Positions 8,544-18,926 of a stretch of DNA of 45,370 nt are shown here, piece after piece. The stretch spans positions 1-45,370 of the forward strand of contig CAIKAN010000014.1 in assembly GCA_903825415.1 (NCBI GenBank), read 5' to 3'. The stretch is from an uncultured bacterium. Its GTDB lineage: Bacteria > Patescibacteriota > Minisyncoccia > Phycocordibacterales > PALSA-1337. The notes below the pieces were generated by a model. The model searched no databases. It was given only the letters and a program-made list of their open reading frames with translations, and had not been told where the DNA came from. How positions within the stretch are numbered: position 1 is the first letter of the stretch; every line of letters starts with the position of its first letter. The translations under genes and the position numbers were made by a program.

Positions 8544-11500
8544 ATGACCACAATCCGTCCTAAGAAGTACTTCTCTCGCTATCAGGCACCTTTGTCACCG
8601 ATGCCGAACCTCGTTGAATCTCAATTGGCATCTTTTGATAGCTTGCTCGAGAACGGCATTCCAGCTTTGCTCAAGGAGTTCTCGCCGATCAAGGACTATG
8701 CTGACAAGAAATTCGAGCTGTCTATCGGCAATGCCGAGATCTCTCGTCCGAAGTTCGACGAGCACTATGCCAAGTTCAACAAGTTGAACTATGAAGGGCA
8801 GATCAAGGTGACAGTCACCTTGAAGAACAAGTCCTTGAATGTGGTCAAGGAACAGGAGATGTTCCTGGCTGATTTTCCCCTGATGACGGATCATGGGACA
8901 TTCATCATCAATGGCGTCGAGCGCGTGATCGTGCCTCAATTGGCGCGCTCATTTGGCGTATTCTTCACTTCTAGCGATGTGCGCGGCAAGAACTATTTCG
9001 GGGCCAAGATTATCCCTGCTCGTGGAGTTTGGATGGAGCTCGAAACGGATCTGGATGGAACAATGTATTGCCGCATCGATCGCAAGAGGAAGTTCCCCAT
9101 AACCTCGCTCATCCGCATTCTCGGGGCAGGGACGAACGAACAGATGGTCGCTCTCTTCAAAGATGATGAGAATTCCAAGAAAGCTATTGAGATGACTCTG
9201 GCCAAAGACCATGCCAAGACCATCGATGATTCATATATAGAGATACACAAGCGCTTGCGTGACGGCGATCTCGCTACAGCCGATAATGCCCGCTCTTTCA
9301 TTCAGGCCATCTTGAGCGCAGAGCGATACGATATCTCTCGTGTCGGCCGTTTTCGTTTCAATAAGCGCTTCGAGAAGCCCATGGACGAGAAGTCTCTCGA
9401 ACAACGCACTATCTCTCTTGATGATATCGCGACGATCGTGAAGCATGTCGTGACCTTGAGCGTCACTCCTGACATGCAGCCTGATGATATCGATCACCTC
9501 GGCTCTCGCCGCGTCAGATATGTAGGCGAGCTCATAGAGCAGAGGATACGTCTCGGCCTCACTCAGATGAAGAGGAATATCCAGGACAAAATGTCCACGA
9601 TCGAGCCTGATATCACTCTACCTGTCTCTTTCATATATCCACGTCCTCTCCAGGCCAGGATCAAGGAATTCTTCAGCACCAACCAGCTCTCGCAATTCAT
9701 GCAGCAGTCCAATGCCCTCGATGAGATCGAGCATCTTCGCACGCTTTCGGCTCTTGGTCCTGGCGGTCTATCGCGCGAGCGTGCCGGCTTCGAAGTCCGC
9801 GACGTCCATCCGTCTCACTACGGCCGCCTTTGCCCTATCCACACCCCTGAAGGCCCGAACATCGGTCTAGTCTTGCGCCTCACTACTTACGCTCGCATCA
9901 ATGATTTCGGCATGATCGAGACTCCTTATGCCAAGGTCAAGAAAGGAGTGGTCACCAACGATATCACCTACATGAATGCCCTTGAGGAAGAGAATTTCCG
10001 CATCGCTCACGCCGCCACTCCTCGAGATGAAAATGGCATGATCACTATCTCTGAAGCGGAAGTCCGCATCAATGGCAAGCCGGCGATGGCCACTAAAGAT
10101 GAGATCGATTATATCGACGTAGCCGCCAATCAAGCTTTCTCTATCGCGACTTCGCTCATCCCGTTCTTGAATCACGATGACGCCAACCGCGCTTTGATGG
10201 GATCGAACATGCAGAAACAAGCTACGCCTTGTCTCGTCCCTGAAGCTCCGATCGTCGCTACCGGTATGGAGCGCAAAGCTATCCTCGATACTGGCCGTGT
10301 AGTCGTCGCTCCTGAAGATGGAGAGATCGTCACTGTCGATGCCAAGAAGATCATCATGAAAGGCAAGAGCGGACGCGCCACTCAATTCAATCTCATCCTC
10401 TTCTCTCGAACAAATGGTTTTACCGCTTTCCATCAGCGCCCAGTCGTCTCCATCGGAGACAAGGTCAAGAAGGGGGATGTGCTGGCCGATACTTCGACTT
10501 CTGAGAATGGTGAGATCGCTCTCGGTCACAATTCCTTGGTGGCTTTCATGTCATGGTCTGGTTCCAACTACGAGGACGCCATCATCCTCTCTGAAAGAGT
10601 CGTCAAGAATGCCAAGTGGAGCTCTATCCATATCGAGGAGTTTGTAGTCAATGTCCGCGATACCAAGCTCGGCCCTGAAGTCACGACTTGCGATATCCCT
10701 AACGTAGGAGAAGGCAAGCTCAAGAATCTCACAGAAGAGGGCATTGTGCGCGTAGGCGCCGAAGTCCGTCAGGGAGATATCCTCGTGGGCAAGATCTGCC
10801 CGAAGGGAGAGACTCAGCTCACTCCGGAAGAGCGCTTGCTCCGCTCGATATTCGGAGAGAAGGCCCGCGATGTGAAAGATACGTCCAAGAGGATGGAGAA
10901 TGGCAAGCGCGGACGCATCATCTCTGTCAAAGTCTTCTCTCGCGAGAAGGGAGACAAACTGGAGTCTGGAATTATCAAGAAGATCTATATCGAAGTCGCT
11001 CAGGTCCGTAACGTCTCGGTCGGAGACAAGATGGCCGGACGCCACGGCAACAAGGGTGTCATCTCCAAGATCCTTCCTGAGGAAGATATGCCGTACATGG
11101 AAGATGGAACGCCTATCGATGTCATCCTCACTCCTCTCGGCGTGCCTTCACGTATGAACCTCGGTCAGATCCTTGAATTGCACCTCGGCCTCGCTGCCAA
11201 TGCTCTCGGATATCAAGCTATCGTCCCTCCTTTCATGGGAGCTTCCGATGCTGAGATCAAAGAAGAGCTCAAGAAAGCCGGCTATGATACTTCAGGCAAA
11301 ATGAAGCTGCGCGACGGCCGCACCGGCGAGCATTTCCATCAGCCTATCGCTGTCGGTTATATGTACATCATGAAGCTTCACCACATGGTGGAAGACAAGA
11401 TCCATATGCGCTCGATCGGTCCTTACTCTCTCATCACTCAGCAGCCTCTCGGCGGAAAGGCACAAGGAGGAGGACAGCGCTTCGGAGAAATGGAAGTCTG

Positions 11501-11720
11501 GGCTTTGCTCGGTCATGGCGCCGCCCATACTCTGCGCGAAATACTTACGGTGAAATCAGACGATATACTTGGCCGCTCACAGACCTTCGACGCTATCGTC
11601 AAAGGCGAGCGCATGAAAGTTCCGAACTTGCCTGCTTCGTTCAATGTTCTATTGAAGACACTCCGCGGTTTGGCCTTGAATGTGGAGCTGGTCAAGAGGG
11701 GACAAGTTGAGGAAGAATAG
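8544..11720 (+). CDS. rpoB: DNA-directed RNA polymerase subunit beta
   Basis: VHPSHYGRLCPIHTPEGPNIGLV, GDKMAGRHGNKGVISKI, GQRFGEMEVWAL. Confidence 0.98.
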   Translation: MTTIRPKKYFSRYQAPLSPMPNLVESQLASFDSLLENGIPALLKEFSPIKDYADKKFELSIGNAEISRPKFDEHYAKFNKLNYEGQIKVTVTLKNKSLNVVKEQEMFLADFPLMTDHGTFIINGVERVIVPQLARSFGVFFTSSDVRGKNYFGAKIIPARGVWMELETDLDGTMYCRIDRKRKFPITSLIRILGAGTNEQMVALFKDDENSKKAIEMTLAKDHAKTIDDSYIEIHKRLRDGDLATADNARSFIQAILSAERYDISRVGRFRFNKRFEKPMDEKSLEQRTISLDDIATIVKHVVTLSVTPDMQPDDIDHLGSRRVRYVGELIEQRIRLGLTQMKRNIQDKMSTIEPDITLPVSFIYPRPLQARIKEFFSTNQLSQFMQQSNALDEIEHLRTLSALGPGGLSRERAGFEVRDVHPSHYGRLCPIHTPEGPNIGLVLRLTTYARINDFGMIETPYAKVKKGVVTNDITYMNALEEENFRIAHAATPRDENGMITISEAEVRINGKPAMATKDEIDYIDVAANQAFSIATSLIPFLNHDDANRALMGSNMQKQATPCLVPEAPIVATGMERKAILDTGRVVVAPEDGEIVTVDAKKIIMKGKSGRATQFNLILFSRTNGFTAFHQRPVVSIGDKVKKGDVLADTSTSENGEIALGHNSLVAFMSWSGSNYEDAIILSERVVKNAKWSSIHIEEFVVNVRDTKLGPEVTTCDIPNVGEGKLKNLTEEGIVRVGAEVRQGDILVGKICPKGETQLTPEERLLRSIFGEKARDVKDTSKRMENGKRGRIISVKVFSREKGDKLESGIIKKIYIEVAQVRNVSVGDKMAGRHGNKGVISKILPEEDMPYMEDGTPIDVILTPLGVPSRMNLGQILELHLGLAANALGYQAIVPPFMGASDAEIKEELKKAGYDTSGKMKLRDGRTGEHFHQPIAVGYMYIMKLHHMVEDKIHMRSIGPYSLITQQPLGGKAQGGGQRFGEMEVWALLGHGAAHTLREILTVKSDDILGRSQTFDAIVKGERMKVPNLPASFNVLLKTLRGLALNVELVKRGQVEEE

Positions 11721-11761
11721 ATTTTGTGTATTGATTTTAAATCAAAAATCAAATATCAAAA

Positions 11762-12355
11762 ATGAAATATACAAATGAAAAATCAAAAATAGGGGCGAAT
11801 CTCCAAGGAGGTTCAATCATGCCGGCCGTTATTGCGGTTGTGGCTTTGCTGATCATCAGCGGCGTAACGTACTGGGCTGTGACAAATTCAAAGAGAGGTC
11901 CCATTGAAGTCTTTATAGACCCGAGTCATATTGCCACATCGACTACGGCGACTTCAACTTCTCAAAATCAGGATCAGACTGAAGCAGTGCCTGTGATCAC
12001 TTCCATCAATCCTTCCTCAGGTCCTCTTGGAACCGTTGTGACTATTCAAGGCAAGAATCTTTCCGGATTTGAAGGTGATCTGAAAGCATATTTTGTCAGG
12101 AAAGATGGAGATATCATAACCTTGACTGATACCTTCGGTGATTATACGAAGACAGCAGGAAATCTGATCAAGGTCTCAGTTAAAATTCCTTGTCCTACCC
12201 CGGGAGACTATCGAGGCAATACTGGCGTAGCGCTCTCTCCTTGCGATAGCACTAGCTCCGAGCTCGCTCCGGGGAATTATGAGGTGTATGCCAAGCCTTG
12301 GGGCAAGGAGAGCAATAGGGTGAAGTTCACGGTCAACGATTATGTAAATTATTAA
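11762..12355 (+). CDS. membrane-anchored IPT/TIG-domain protein
   Basis: one TM near N-terminus, then PVITSINPSSGPLGTVVTIQGKNLSGF; alternative ATG 11819 after aaggag. Confidence 0.7.
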   Translation: MKYTNEKSKIGANLQGGSIMPAVIAVVALLIISGVTYWAVTNSKRGPIEVFIDPSHIATSTTATSTSQNQDQTEAVPVITSINPSSGPLGTVVTIQGKNLSGFEGDLKAYFVRKDGDIITLTDTFGDYTKTAGNLIKVSVKIPCPTPGDYRGNTGVALSPCDSTSSELAPGNYEVYAKPWGKESNRVKFTVNDYVNY

Positions 12356-12385
12356 AGATTACCAGCCGCAATTAATAACAAAACC

Positions 12386-15300
12386 ATGCAAACAATAACA
12401 ACAAAGAAACAGTACGATCCACAGGACTTCGATATCGTGAAGCTGACCTTGGCTTCGCCTGACAAGATCATCGAATGGTCGTATGGGGAAGTCACTAAGC
12501 CGGAGACGATCAACTACAGGACGCAGAGGAGCGAGAAGAGCGGCCTCTTCGACGAGAGGATCTTCGGTCCGGATCGCGATTTCGAATGTTATTGCGGCAA
12601 ATATCGCGGCATCCGCTACAAGGGCATAGTCTGCGAGAAATGCGGCGTGGAGATCACCCGATCCATAGTTCGACGTGAGCGCATGGGCCACATCGAGCTC
12701 GCTTCGCCGGTCTCCCACATCTGGTTCCTCCGTAGCGTCCCTTCAAGGATCGGCTTGATCCTCGGCATGACTTCATCCGATCTCGAGAAGGTCGTCTACT
12801 TCGCCGGTTATATGGTCACCAAGGTCAATCAAGCTGAAAAGGACAAATTCTCAAAGGAGCTAGATAGTGAATACAAGGCCAAGGTCAAATCTGCGCAAGA
12901 TGACAAGACCAAGGAAGCTCTGAAAGAGCTTGTCTTGAATGCCAGGAAGGAGATCGAGACCATCCTCGAAGGATTCGTCATGGACGAAGTCACATATCAT
13001 AAATATGCCGTGAGATATGGCGCGATATTCGAGGCCAAGATAGGCGCTGAAGCCATATATGACATTTTGAAGAATGTAGATCTCGCCAAGCTCAAGGTCG
13101 AGCTTGAGAAAGAGTACGATGCTTCCGGAGCGGCCGACAAAGAAAAACTGGCCAAGAGGCTCTCTCTGGTCAAACAGATGATAAAATCTGGAGTCCGTCC
13201 TGAATGGATGTTTCTTACGAAGATCCCAGTCATCCCGCCTGGTTTGCGCCCGATGGTCGCCTTGGAAGGAGGACGCTTCGCTACTTCCGATGTGAACGAT
13301 TTGTATCGCCGTGTCATCAATCGCAACAATCGTCTATTGAAATTGAAGGAGATCAGTGCCCCTGAAGTCATTCTCCGTAATGAGAAGCGCATTCTCCAGG
13401 AAGCTGTTGACGCCTTGATTGACAACTCTATCCGCCACAGCTCTTCCGCTGGTGCAGCCGCTATTGCTGCCCAGAAGAGGGCTTTGAAGTCTCTGTCGGA
13501 CGGTTTGAAGTCCAAGAGGGGTCTCTTCCGACAGAATCTTCTTGGAAAGCGCGTAGACTATTCAGGTCGTTCGGTGATCGTCGTGGGTCCAGAATTGAAG
13601 ATCGATGAATGTGGTATGCCCAAACATATGGCCCTTGAATTGTTCCGACCTTTCGTCATCTCTGGCCTTTTGAAAAGGGAATTGTCATATAACATCAGAG
13701 GAGCCAATCGTCTGATTGACGATGGAGCTAAGGAGGTCTGGGAGATCCTAGAAGAGGTTATCAAGGGCAAATATGTGCTTCTGAATCGTGCTCCTACTTT
13801 GCACCGCCTGGGCATTCAAGCCTTCAGGCCGATCTTGACCGAAGGAAACGCTATCAAAGTACACCCGCTCGTCTGTACCGCTTTCAACGCCGACTTCGAT
13901 GGAGATCAGATGGCCGTTCACGTACCGCTCTCTCCGGAAGCTCAGCTCGAAGCCAAAGAGATCATGGCCGCCGACAAGAATATCTTGAAGCCTGGCAACA
14001 ATGATCCGACCGTCGTGGCAAAGATGCTAGATATCGTGCTCGGTTGTTTCTGGGTCACCAAGACTGTCGTAGGCGCCAAGGGAGAAGGCAAATATTTTGA
14101 ATCACCAGAAGCCGCAGTCCTCGCTCACAGCTTCGACGAGCTCGACCTGCGCGCCAAGATCAAGATCCTCGCCCCTGTCAATGTGAAGTACGCTGCTTTC
14201 AAAGGCAAGCTTTTTGACACTACGGCCGGACGCGTTCTCATGAACGATATATTGCCGGATGATTATCCTTTCATCAATGAAGAGGTCGGTCGCAAGCGCT
14301 TGGGTATCATTATCGATGACATGATCACTATTCGTGGCGCTGCCTTTGTTGCCCCTATTCTCGACCAGATCAAGACTTTCGGTTTTGGATTCGCGACTAC
14401 TTCAGGGACGACTTGGGGCATTGACGATATCATGGTCCCTGAAGCCAAGAAAGATATTATCATTGAGGCCAAGAAGAAAGCCGAGCATATCACGGTTCAA
14501 TTCAGCGAGGGCTTGCTCACAGAGGAAGAGCGCATCAGGAAGCATATCGAAGTCTGGCAGAAAGCCAAGAGCGATGTGGAAAAAGCTATCCCTCAATCTC
14601 TCGACAAGAATGGTTCCGTCTACGACATGTTCACTTCTGGGGCTCGCGGATCGCTCTCTCAGATCACTCAAATGGCCGGTATGAAGGGTCTCATCGCATC
14701 AGTCTCAGGAACCGTGGAATTCCCGATCTTGTCCTGTTCAAAGGAAGGTCTGACCCCTATCGAATATTTCATCACCACTCACGGCTCTCGTAAGGGTCTA
14801 TCCGACACGGCCTTGAACACTGCCAAAGCTGGATATCTGACACGCAAACTGTTCGTGGTCGCCCAGGACGTGGTCGTTTCAGAGGAAGACTGCGGAACGA
14901 AAGACAGTATCGTCATCAAGAAGCAGACTGCTTCGGGCATGAATATCCCTCTATCCAAGAATATCCGCGGTCGTGTCACCGCTGAAGATGCGAAGACTGC
15001 CGACGGCAAGATCCTTTTCAAGAAAGGTCATATCATCACCAAAGCCGATGCCACACAGATCGAAGATGCCGGTATCCATGAATTGCGCGTACGTTCGCCT
15101 CTTTCATGCAAGACTATCCGAGGCGTTTGCGCGCAGTGCTATGGTCTAGACCTTGGTAAGAATAGCTTGGTCGCACTCGGCGAAGCAGTCGGAACGGTCG
15201 CTGCTCAAGCCATCGGCGAGCCTGGTACGCAGCTCACAATGAGAACCTTCCACGCTGGAGGAGCCGCGGCTCAAGGCGGAGACATCACCATGGGTCTGCC

Positions 15301-16054
15301 TCGCGTCGAGGAGATCTTCGAGAAGCGCCGTCCCAAGAATCCGGCCGTGGTCGCTACCGCTACCGGTGTGATCACCGAGGTCAAGGATATGGGCAAGGAG
15401 AAATTGATCCGCCTCTTGCCGGAACTGGATGAGAAGAGCAAGGGCAAGAAAGCTGCCGAGATAGAATATGTCTTCCCGTATCGCAGGACTACTCTCATCA
15501 GGACAGGCGATCATGTGAAGAGGGGAGACCTTCTCACTGACGGCTCAGCTGATATCGATGAGGTCTTCGAATATGGCGGCGAAGAGCGCGCCAAGGATTA
15601 TGTCATCACCGAAGTCGGTAAGATCTACGAATTGCAGGGCGAGACGGTCTCGCGAAAGCATATCGAGATCATCGTGAAGCAGATGTTCTCGCGCCGCCGC
15701 GTTCTCGATGGCGGAGCTACGAATCTCACGGAAGGTATGGTCGTCGACGATATCCAGCTCTCTGAAGAGAATGAATTGGCCAAGAAAGAGGGGGGCGTGC
15801 CTATCAAGGCAGAGAAGATCGTCATGGGTATCACTGATACCTCTCTCACAAGGAAGAGCTTCCTTTCAGCCGCTTCATTCCAGCACACTACCCGCGTCCT
15901 TATCTCCAACGCTGTCCGCGGCGCTGAAGACGATCTCACCGGTCTCATGGAGAATGTCATCATCGGTCGTCTAGTCCCAGCTGGCTCAGGTTTCCCTGGA
16001 TCGCCAAAGAAGGCTATGGTAGATGCCATTGCGCCGAAGGAGGGGAGCTTGTAG
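12386..16054 (+). CDS. rpoC: DNA-directed RNA polymerase subunit beta'
   Basis: FNADFDGDQMAVHVPLS, zinc-finger CYCGKYRGIRYKGIVCEKCG, GEPGTQLTMRTFHAGG. Confidence 0.98.
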   Translation: MQTITTKKQYDPQDFDIVKLTLASPDKIIEWSYGEVTKPETINYRTQRSEKSGLFDERIFGPDRDFECYCGKYRGIRYKGIVCEKCGVEITRSIVRRERMGHIELASPVSHIWFLRSVPSRIGLILGMTSSDLEKVVYFAGYMVTKVNQAEKDKFSKELDSEYKAKVKSAQDDKTKEALKELVLNARKEIETILEGFVMDEVTYHKYAVRYGAIFEAKIGAEAIYDILKNVDLAKLKVELEKEYDASGAADKEKLAKRLSLVKQMIKSGVRPEWMFLTKIPVIPPGLRPMVALEGGRFATSDVNDLYRRVINRNNRLLKLKEISAPEVILRNEKRILQEAVDALIDNSIRHSSSAGAAAIAAQKRALKSLSDGLKSKRGLFRQNLLGKRVDYSGRSVIVVGPELKIDECGMPKHMALELFRPFVISGLLKRELSYNIRGANRLIDDGAKEVWEILEEVIKGKYVLLNRAPTLHRLGIQAFRPILTEGNAIKVHPLVCTAFNADFDGDQMAVHVPLSPEAQLEAKEIMAADKNILKPGNNDPTVVAKMLDIVLGCFWVTKTVVGAKGEGKYFESPEAAVLAHSFDELDLRAKIKILAPVNVKYAAFKGKLFDTTAGRVLMNDILPDDYPFINEEVGRKRLGIIIDDMITIRGAAFVAPILDQIKTFGFGFATTSGTTWGIDDIMVPEAKKDIIIEAKKKAEHITVQFSEGLLTEEERIRKHIEVWQKAKSDVEKAIPQSLDKNGSVYDMFTSGARGSLSQITQMAGMKGLIASVSGTVEFPILSCSKEGLTPIEYFITTHGSRKGLSDTALNTAKAGYLTRKLFVVAQDVVVSEEDCGTKDSIVIKKQTASGMNIPLSKNIRGRVTAEDAKTADGKILFKKGHIITKADATQIEDAGIHELRVRSPLSCKTIRGVCAQCYGLDLGKNSLVALGEAVGTVAAQAIGEPGTQLTMRTFHAGGAAAQGGDITMGLPRVEEIFEKRRPKNPAVVATATGVITEVKDMGKEKLIRLLPELDEKSKGKKAAEIEYVFPYRRTTLIRTGDHVKRGDLLTDGSADIDEVFEYGGEERAKDYVITEVGKIYELQGETVSRKHIEIIVKQMFSRRRVLDGGATNLTEGMVVDDIQLSEENELAKKEGGVPIKAEKIVMGITDTSLTRKSFLSAASFQHTTRVLISNAVRGAEDDLTGLMENVIIGRLVPAGSGFPGSPKKAMVDAIAPKEGSL

Positions 16055-16072
16055 GAGTCGATTATTTATCTG

Positions 16073-16108
16073 ACAAAACAACCCGCTAGAGATAGCTGGT
16101 TGTTTTGT
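16073..16108 (+). terminator. terminator hairpin after rpoC
   Basis: acaaaacaacc...ggttgttttgt. Confidence 0.75.
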
Positions 16109-16112
16109 ACAT

Positions 16113-16190
16113 GAATTTTCCCTACTTCGCTCTTGCAGAGCTCCGCGGGGCAAGCAAATTCCAATTTACAATCAATTTTCCAATTAATTG
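16113..16190. repeat. family A repeat, copy 2 (partial/degenerate, with GC-rich module)
   Basis: gaattttccctacttcgctc...gagctccgcggggcaagcaaattccaatttacaatcaatttt. Confidence 0.6.
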
Positions 16191-16254
16191 GGAGGCGATT
16201 GAAGAGAAAATAATAAGTGCGTCTTTTCATTAATTGTATTAGTATAAGTAGATT

Positions 16255-18069
16255 ATGGACGAGCCTACTCTAGAAAATAAAGAGAAGAAGGTTGACGACA
16301 AGATCACGAAGGGCAGCCTCCTGACAGGATTCAAGGTCTTGGTCGGTTATCTTTCAAAATATCGCAAAGATATCATCTTTTTGAGCGTCATTGGCATCCT
16401 ATCCGCTATAGGGAACGGGGTCATACCGTATATCGCCGGAACATTCTTTGATTCCATAATCACTCCGGGTGCGACCATTATTCTGGGAATGTTATTGCCC
16501 ACTTATATGGCACTGCTCATTCTCTGGGCGGTGATACAGATGGCGACCTATTTCTTCGACTGGCGCATACAGATCAAGAGCGAATATCTCTCCAACTATA
16601 TTTGGCTCGATTATGTCGCGAAAGGGTTTGGCTTCCTGGTGAACTTGCCCATGTCCTTTCACAAGAAGAATAAGGTTGGCGAGATAGGCAACAAGATAAC
16701 TATGGCAGCCGGCTCATTGGAGACGATAGTGGGCAGGATAGTCATCGATCTAGCACCGCAGATATTGAGCATAGTGATCGCTCTCATCATAACATTCGCT
16801 TTAAAGCCGCTTCTGGCAGCATTCCTTTGTGTGGGCCTCATCATATACTTATTTGCGATTGTTCGGAATGTAAAACCGCTGAGCAATTATCAAAAAGAAT
16901 ATTACGAAAAAACCTCGGAAATCTACGGGGATGCTTTTGATATGATAGGGAACACGGTGGCCATAAAGCAGGCCACCGCTGAGGCCTACGAAAAGGAGAA
17001 GCTCGTTCGGAAGTCCGGAGAAGCTCTGCCTCTATGGATGAAGCAAGTGAAAGTCTGGGGTACGCTCGGTTTGTACCAGCGCCTTACCATTCTAGGGACT
17101 CAAATATTGATATTTGTATTCTCCGTTTACTATATCCATTCAGGGACTATGACTTTGGGAGAGCTTTTGGCTTTCAATGCCTATGCGGCGATGATATTCG
17201 GGCCATTCGTGACTATTGCCAGGAATTGGCAGACCATCCAGAATGGCATCATCAATATCCAGGAAACAGAGAAAATCTTGGCCATGGAGACGGAGAATTA
17301 CTCGCCGAAGGGCTCAGGCGCGTCTGTGATCCGTGGTGACATAGAATTTGATAAGGTCTCATTCTATTATGACGAAGGGAAGCCGGTCCTTCAGGATATC
17401 TCATTTTCAGTGAAGGCGGGAGATGTCATAGCTTTTGTGGGCGAATCAGGCGTGGGTAAGAGCACTCTCATCGATCTCATTTCGGCTTACCATTTCTCGA
17501 CTCAAGGGGAAGTCAAAATAGATGGACAGCCCATAAAGTCTCTCGATCTCCGTTCTCTCCGTTCGCAGATCGCGGTAGTGCCGCAGGAAGTCGTTCTATT
17601 CAACGACACGATCAAAACCAATATCAAGTATGGTAATTTCTCCGCTTCTGATGAACAAATGGAGGAGGCCGCCAAGAAAGCTCATGCTTATGACTTCATC
17701 CAGACATTTCCTTTGAAATGGGATCAAGTCGTGGGTGAGCGCGGAATCAAGCTCTCAGTGGGTCAAAAGCAGCGCGTGGCGATCGCTCGAGCTATCCTGC
17801 GCGACCCGCGCATTCTCGTCCTGGATGAACCTACAGCGGCTCTCGATGCCGGTTCAGAGAAGATCATCACTGAATCTCTCGACAAGCTCATGGAAGGCAA
17901 GACTACCTTTATCATCGCCCATCGTCTGAGTACGGTCCGCAAGGCTGATAAGATCATAGTTTTCAAGGAAGGGAAGCTTATAGAGTCGGGGACGCATGGC
18001 GAACTAATCAAGATCGAGGGAGGGGAATACAGGAGGCTGTATGAGCTTCAGATAGGGCTACATAGATGA
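16255..18069 (+). CDS. ABC transporter, fused TM and ATPase domains
   Basis: Walker A GESGVGKST, signature LSVGQKQRVAIARA, Walker B ILVLDEPTAALD; N-terminal TM region. Confidence 0.95.
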   Translation: MDEPTLENKEKKVDDKITKGSLLTGFKVLVGYLSKYRKDIIFLSVIGILSAIGNGVIPYIAGTFFDSIITPGATIILGMLLPTYMALLILWAVIQMATYFFDWRIQIKSEYLSNYIWLDYVAKGFGFLVNLPMSFHKKNKVGEIGNKITMAAGSLETIVGRIVIDLAPQILSIVIALIITFALKPLLAAFLCVGLIIYLFAIVRNVKPLSNYQKEYYEKTSEIYGDAFDMIGNTVAIKQATAEAYEKEKLVRKSGEALPLWMKQVKVWGTLGLYQRLTILGTQILIFVFSVYYIHSGTMTLGELLAFNAYAAMIFGPFVTIARNWQTIQNGIINIQETEKILAMETENYSPKGSGASVIRGDIEFDKVSFYYDEGKPVLQDISFSVKAGDVIAFVGESGVGKSTLIDLISAYHFSTQGEVKIDGQPIKSLDLRSLRSQIAVVPQEVVLFNDTIKTNIKYGNFSASDEQMEEAAKKAHAYDFIQTFPLKWDQVVGERGIKLSVGQKQRVAIARAILRDPRILVLDEPTAALDAGSEKIITESLDKLMEGKTTFIIAHRLSTVRKADKIIVFKEGKLIESGTHGELIKIEGGEYRRLYELQIGLHR

Positions 18070-18104
18070 TTGTTTTGGTCACCGAAATATGCTATATATT
18101 CACC

Positions 18105-18317
18105 ATGACCACCAAAGCTATGGAAAAGACTATCAGGATTCTATCAAAAGAAGTCAACACGCTTCGTTCATTTTTCATTGATGCGATAAACAGCAGAGAT
18201 GATGAAGGCGCATATAAGGCCGTTTTCGTGAGGGAAGTGTTGAAGGCTGCAAAGCAGAAGGCAGCATTTCAATACTCAGGTAAGGGATCTTTGCTACAGC
18301 AGATCAAGGCTCTATGA
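18105..18317 (+). CDS. putative antitoxin
   Basis: small ORF overlapping the toxin start by 4 bp. Confidence 0.55.
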   Translation: MTTKAMEKTIRILSKEVNTLRSFFIDAINSRDDEGAYKAVFVREVLKAAKQKAAFQYSGKGSLLQQIKAL

Positions 18318-18574
18318 AGATAGTCTATTCAAAAGATTTCATTAAGCAAGCTTCGACTCTCCCAAAGAAAGCTCAAGAAATGTTGGATGTCTCCATGCAT
18401 GTCTTATCAAGAAATCCCTTTTATCCGACTCTGCATACCAAGAATTTGAAAGGAGAGTTGAGTCGGATGTTTTCATTTCGGATAACGAGGGACTGGCGTG
18501 TTATTTTTGTATTTGAAGATAATGACACGATTAGGCTGGTGAAAATAGGTAATAGGAAGGATATCTATAGATAG
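18314..18574 (+). CDS. RelE/ParE-superfamily toxin-like protein
   Basis: NPFYPTLHTKNLKGELSRMFSFRITRDWRVIFVFEDNDTIRLVKIGNRKDIYR. Confidence 0.8.
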   Translation: MKIVYSKDFIKQASTLPKKAQEMLDVSMHVLSRNPFYPTLHTKNLKGELSRMFSFRITRDWRVIFVFEDNDTIRLVKIGNRKDIYR

Positions 18575-18604
18575 CTCTTCAGAACAATCACCTGAAAATT
18601 CTGT

Positions 18605-18645
18605 ATAAAAAATACAGCGCACCGTGATGGTGCGCGCTAGCCGTT
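18605..18645 (-). terminator. rho-independent terminator on minus strand
   Basis: minus: agcgcgcaccatcacggtgcgctgtatttttt. Confidence 0.65.
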
Positions 18646-18655
18646 GTTTGGCCGG

Positions 18656-18829
18656 TCATTTGCGGAATCTCTTCCTTGGTTTGGGTGGGAAGACTTCTTC
18701 AACATATCTTGGTGAGCTCCTGAAGACTTGTGACAATGGAGCTAAGAAAGTGAACGGCTTTCTGTGTGGCCATTCTCTTCCGCTTCGCAGATAACCAGCC
18801 GTTGCAGCCAAACCTATGGGTATTTTCAT
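18656..18829 (-). CDS. small basic hypothetical protein (57 aa)
   Basis: MKIPIGLAATAGYLRSGREWPHRKPFTFLAPLSQVFRSSPRYVEEVFPPKPRKRFRK; followed by minus-strand terminator. Confidence 0.45.
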   Translation of the reverse strand: MKIPIGLAATAGYLRSGREWPHRKPFTFLAPLSQVFRSSPRYVEEVFPPKPRKRFRK

Positions 18830-18926
18830 ATTGTGCCTTTGGTGTGCTTTTTGAATATGGTATCACATGACTTCATTTGCAAAAAGCACTCTTTATAAAT
18901 CCTCCCCAATACCTTATACTCTCTCT

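Noticed and set aside
9867-10529. 220-aa minus-strand ORF
   Set aside because: Antisense to conserved rpoB; shadow ORF.
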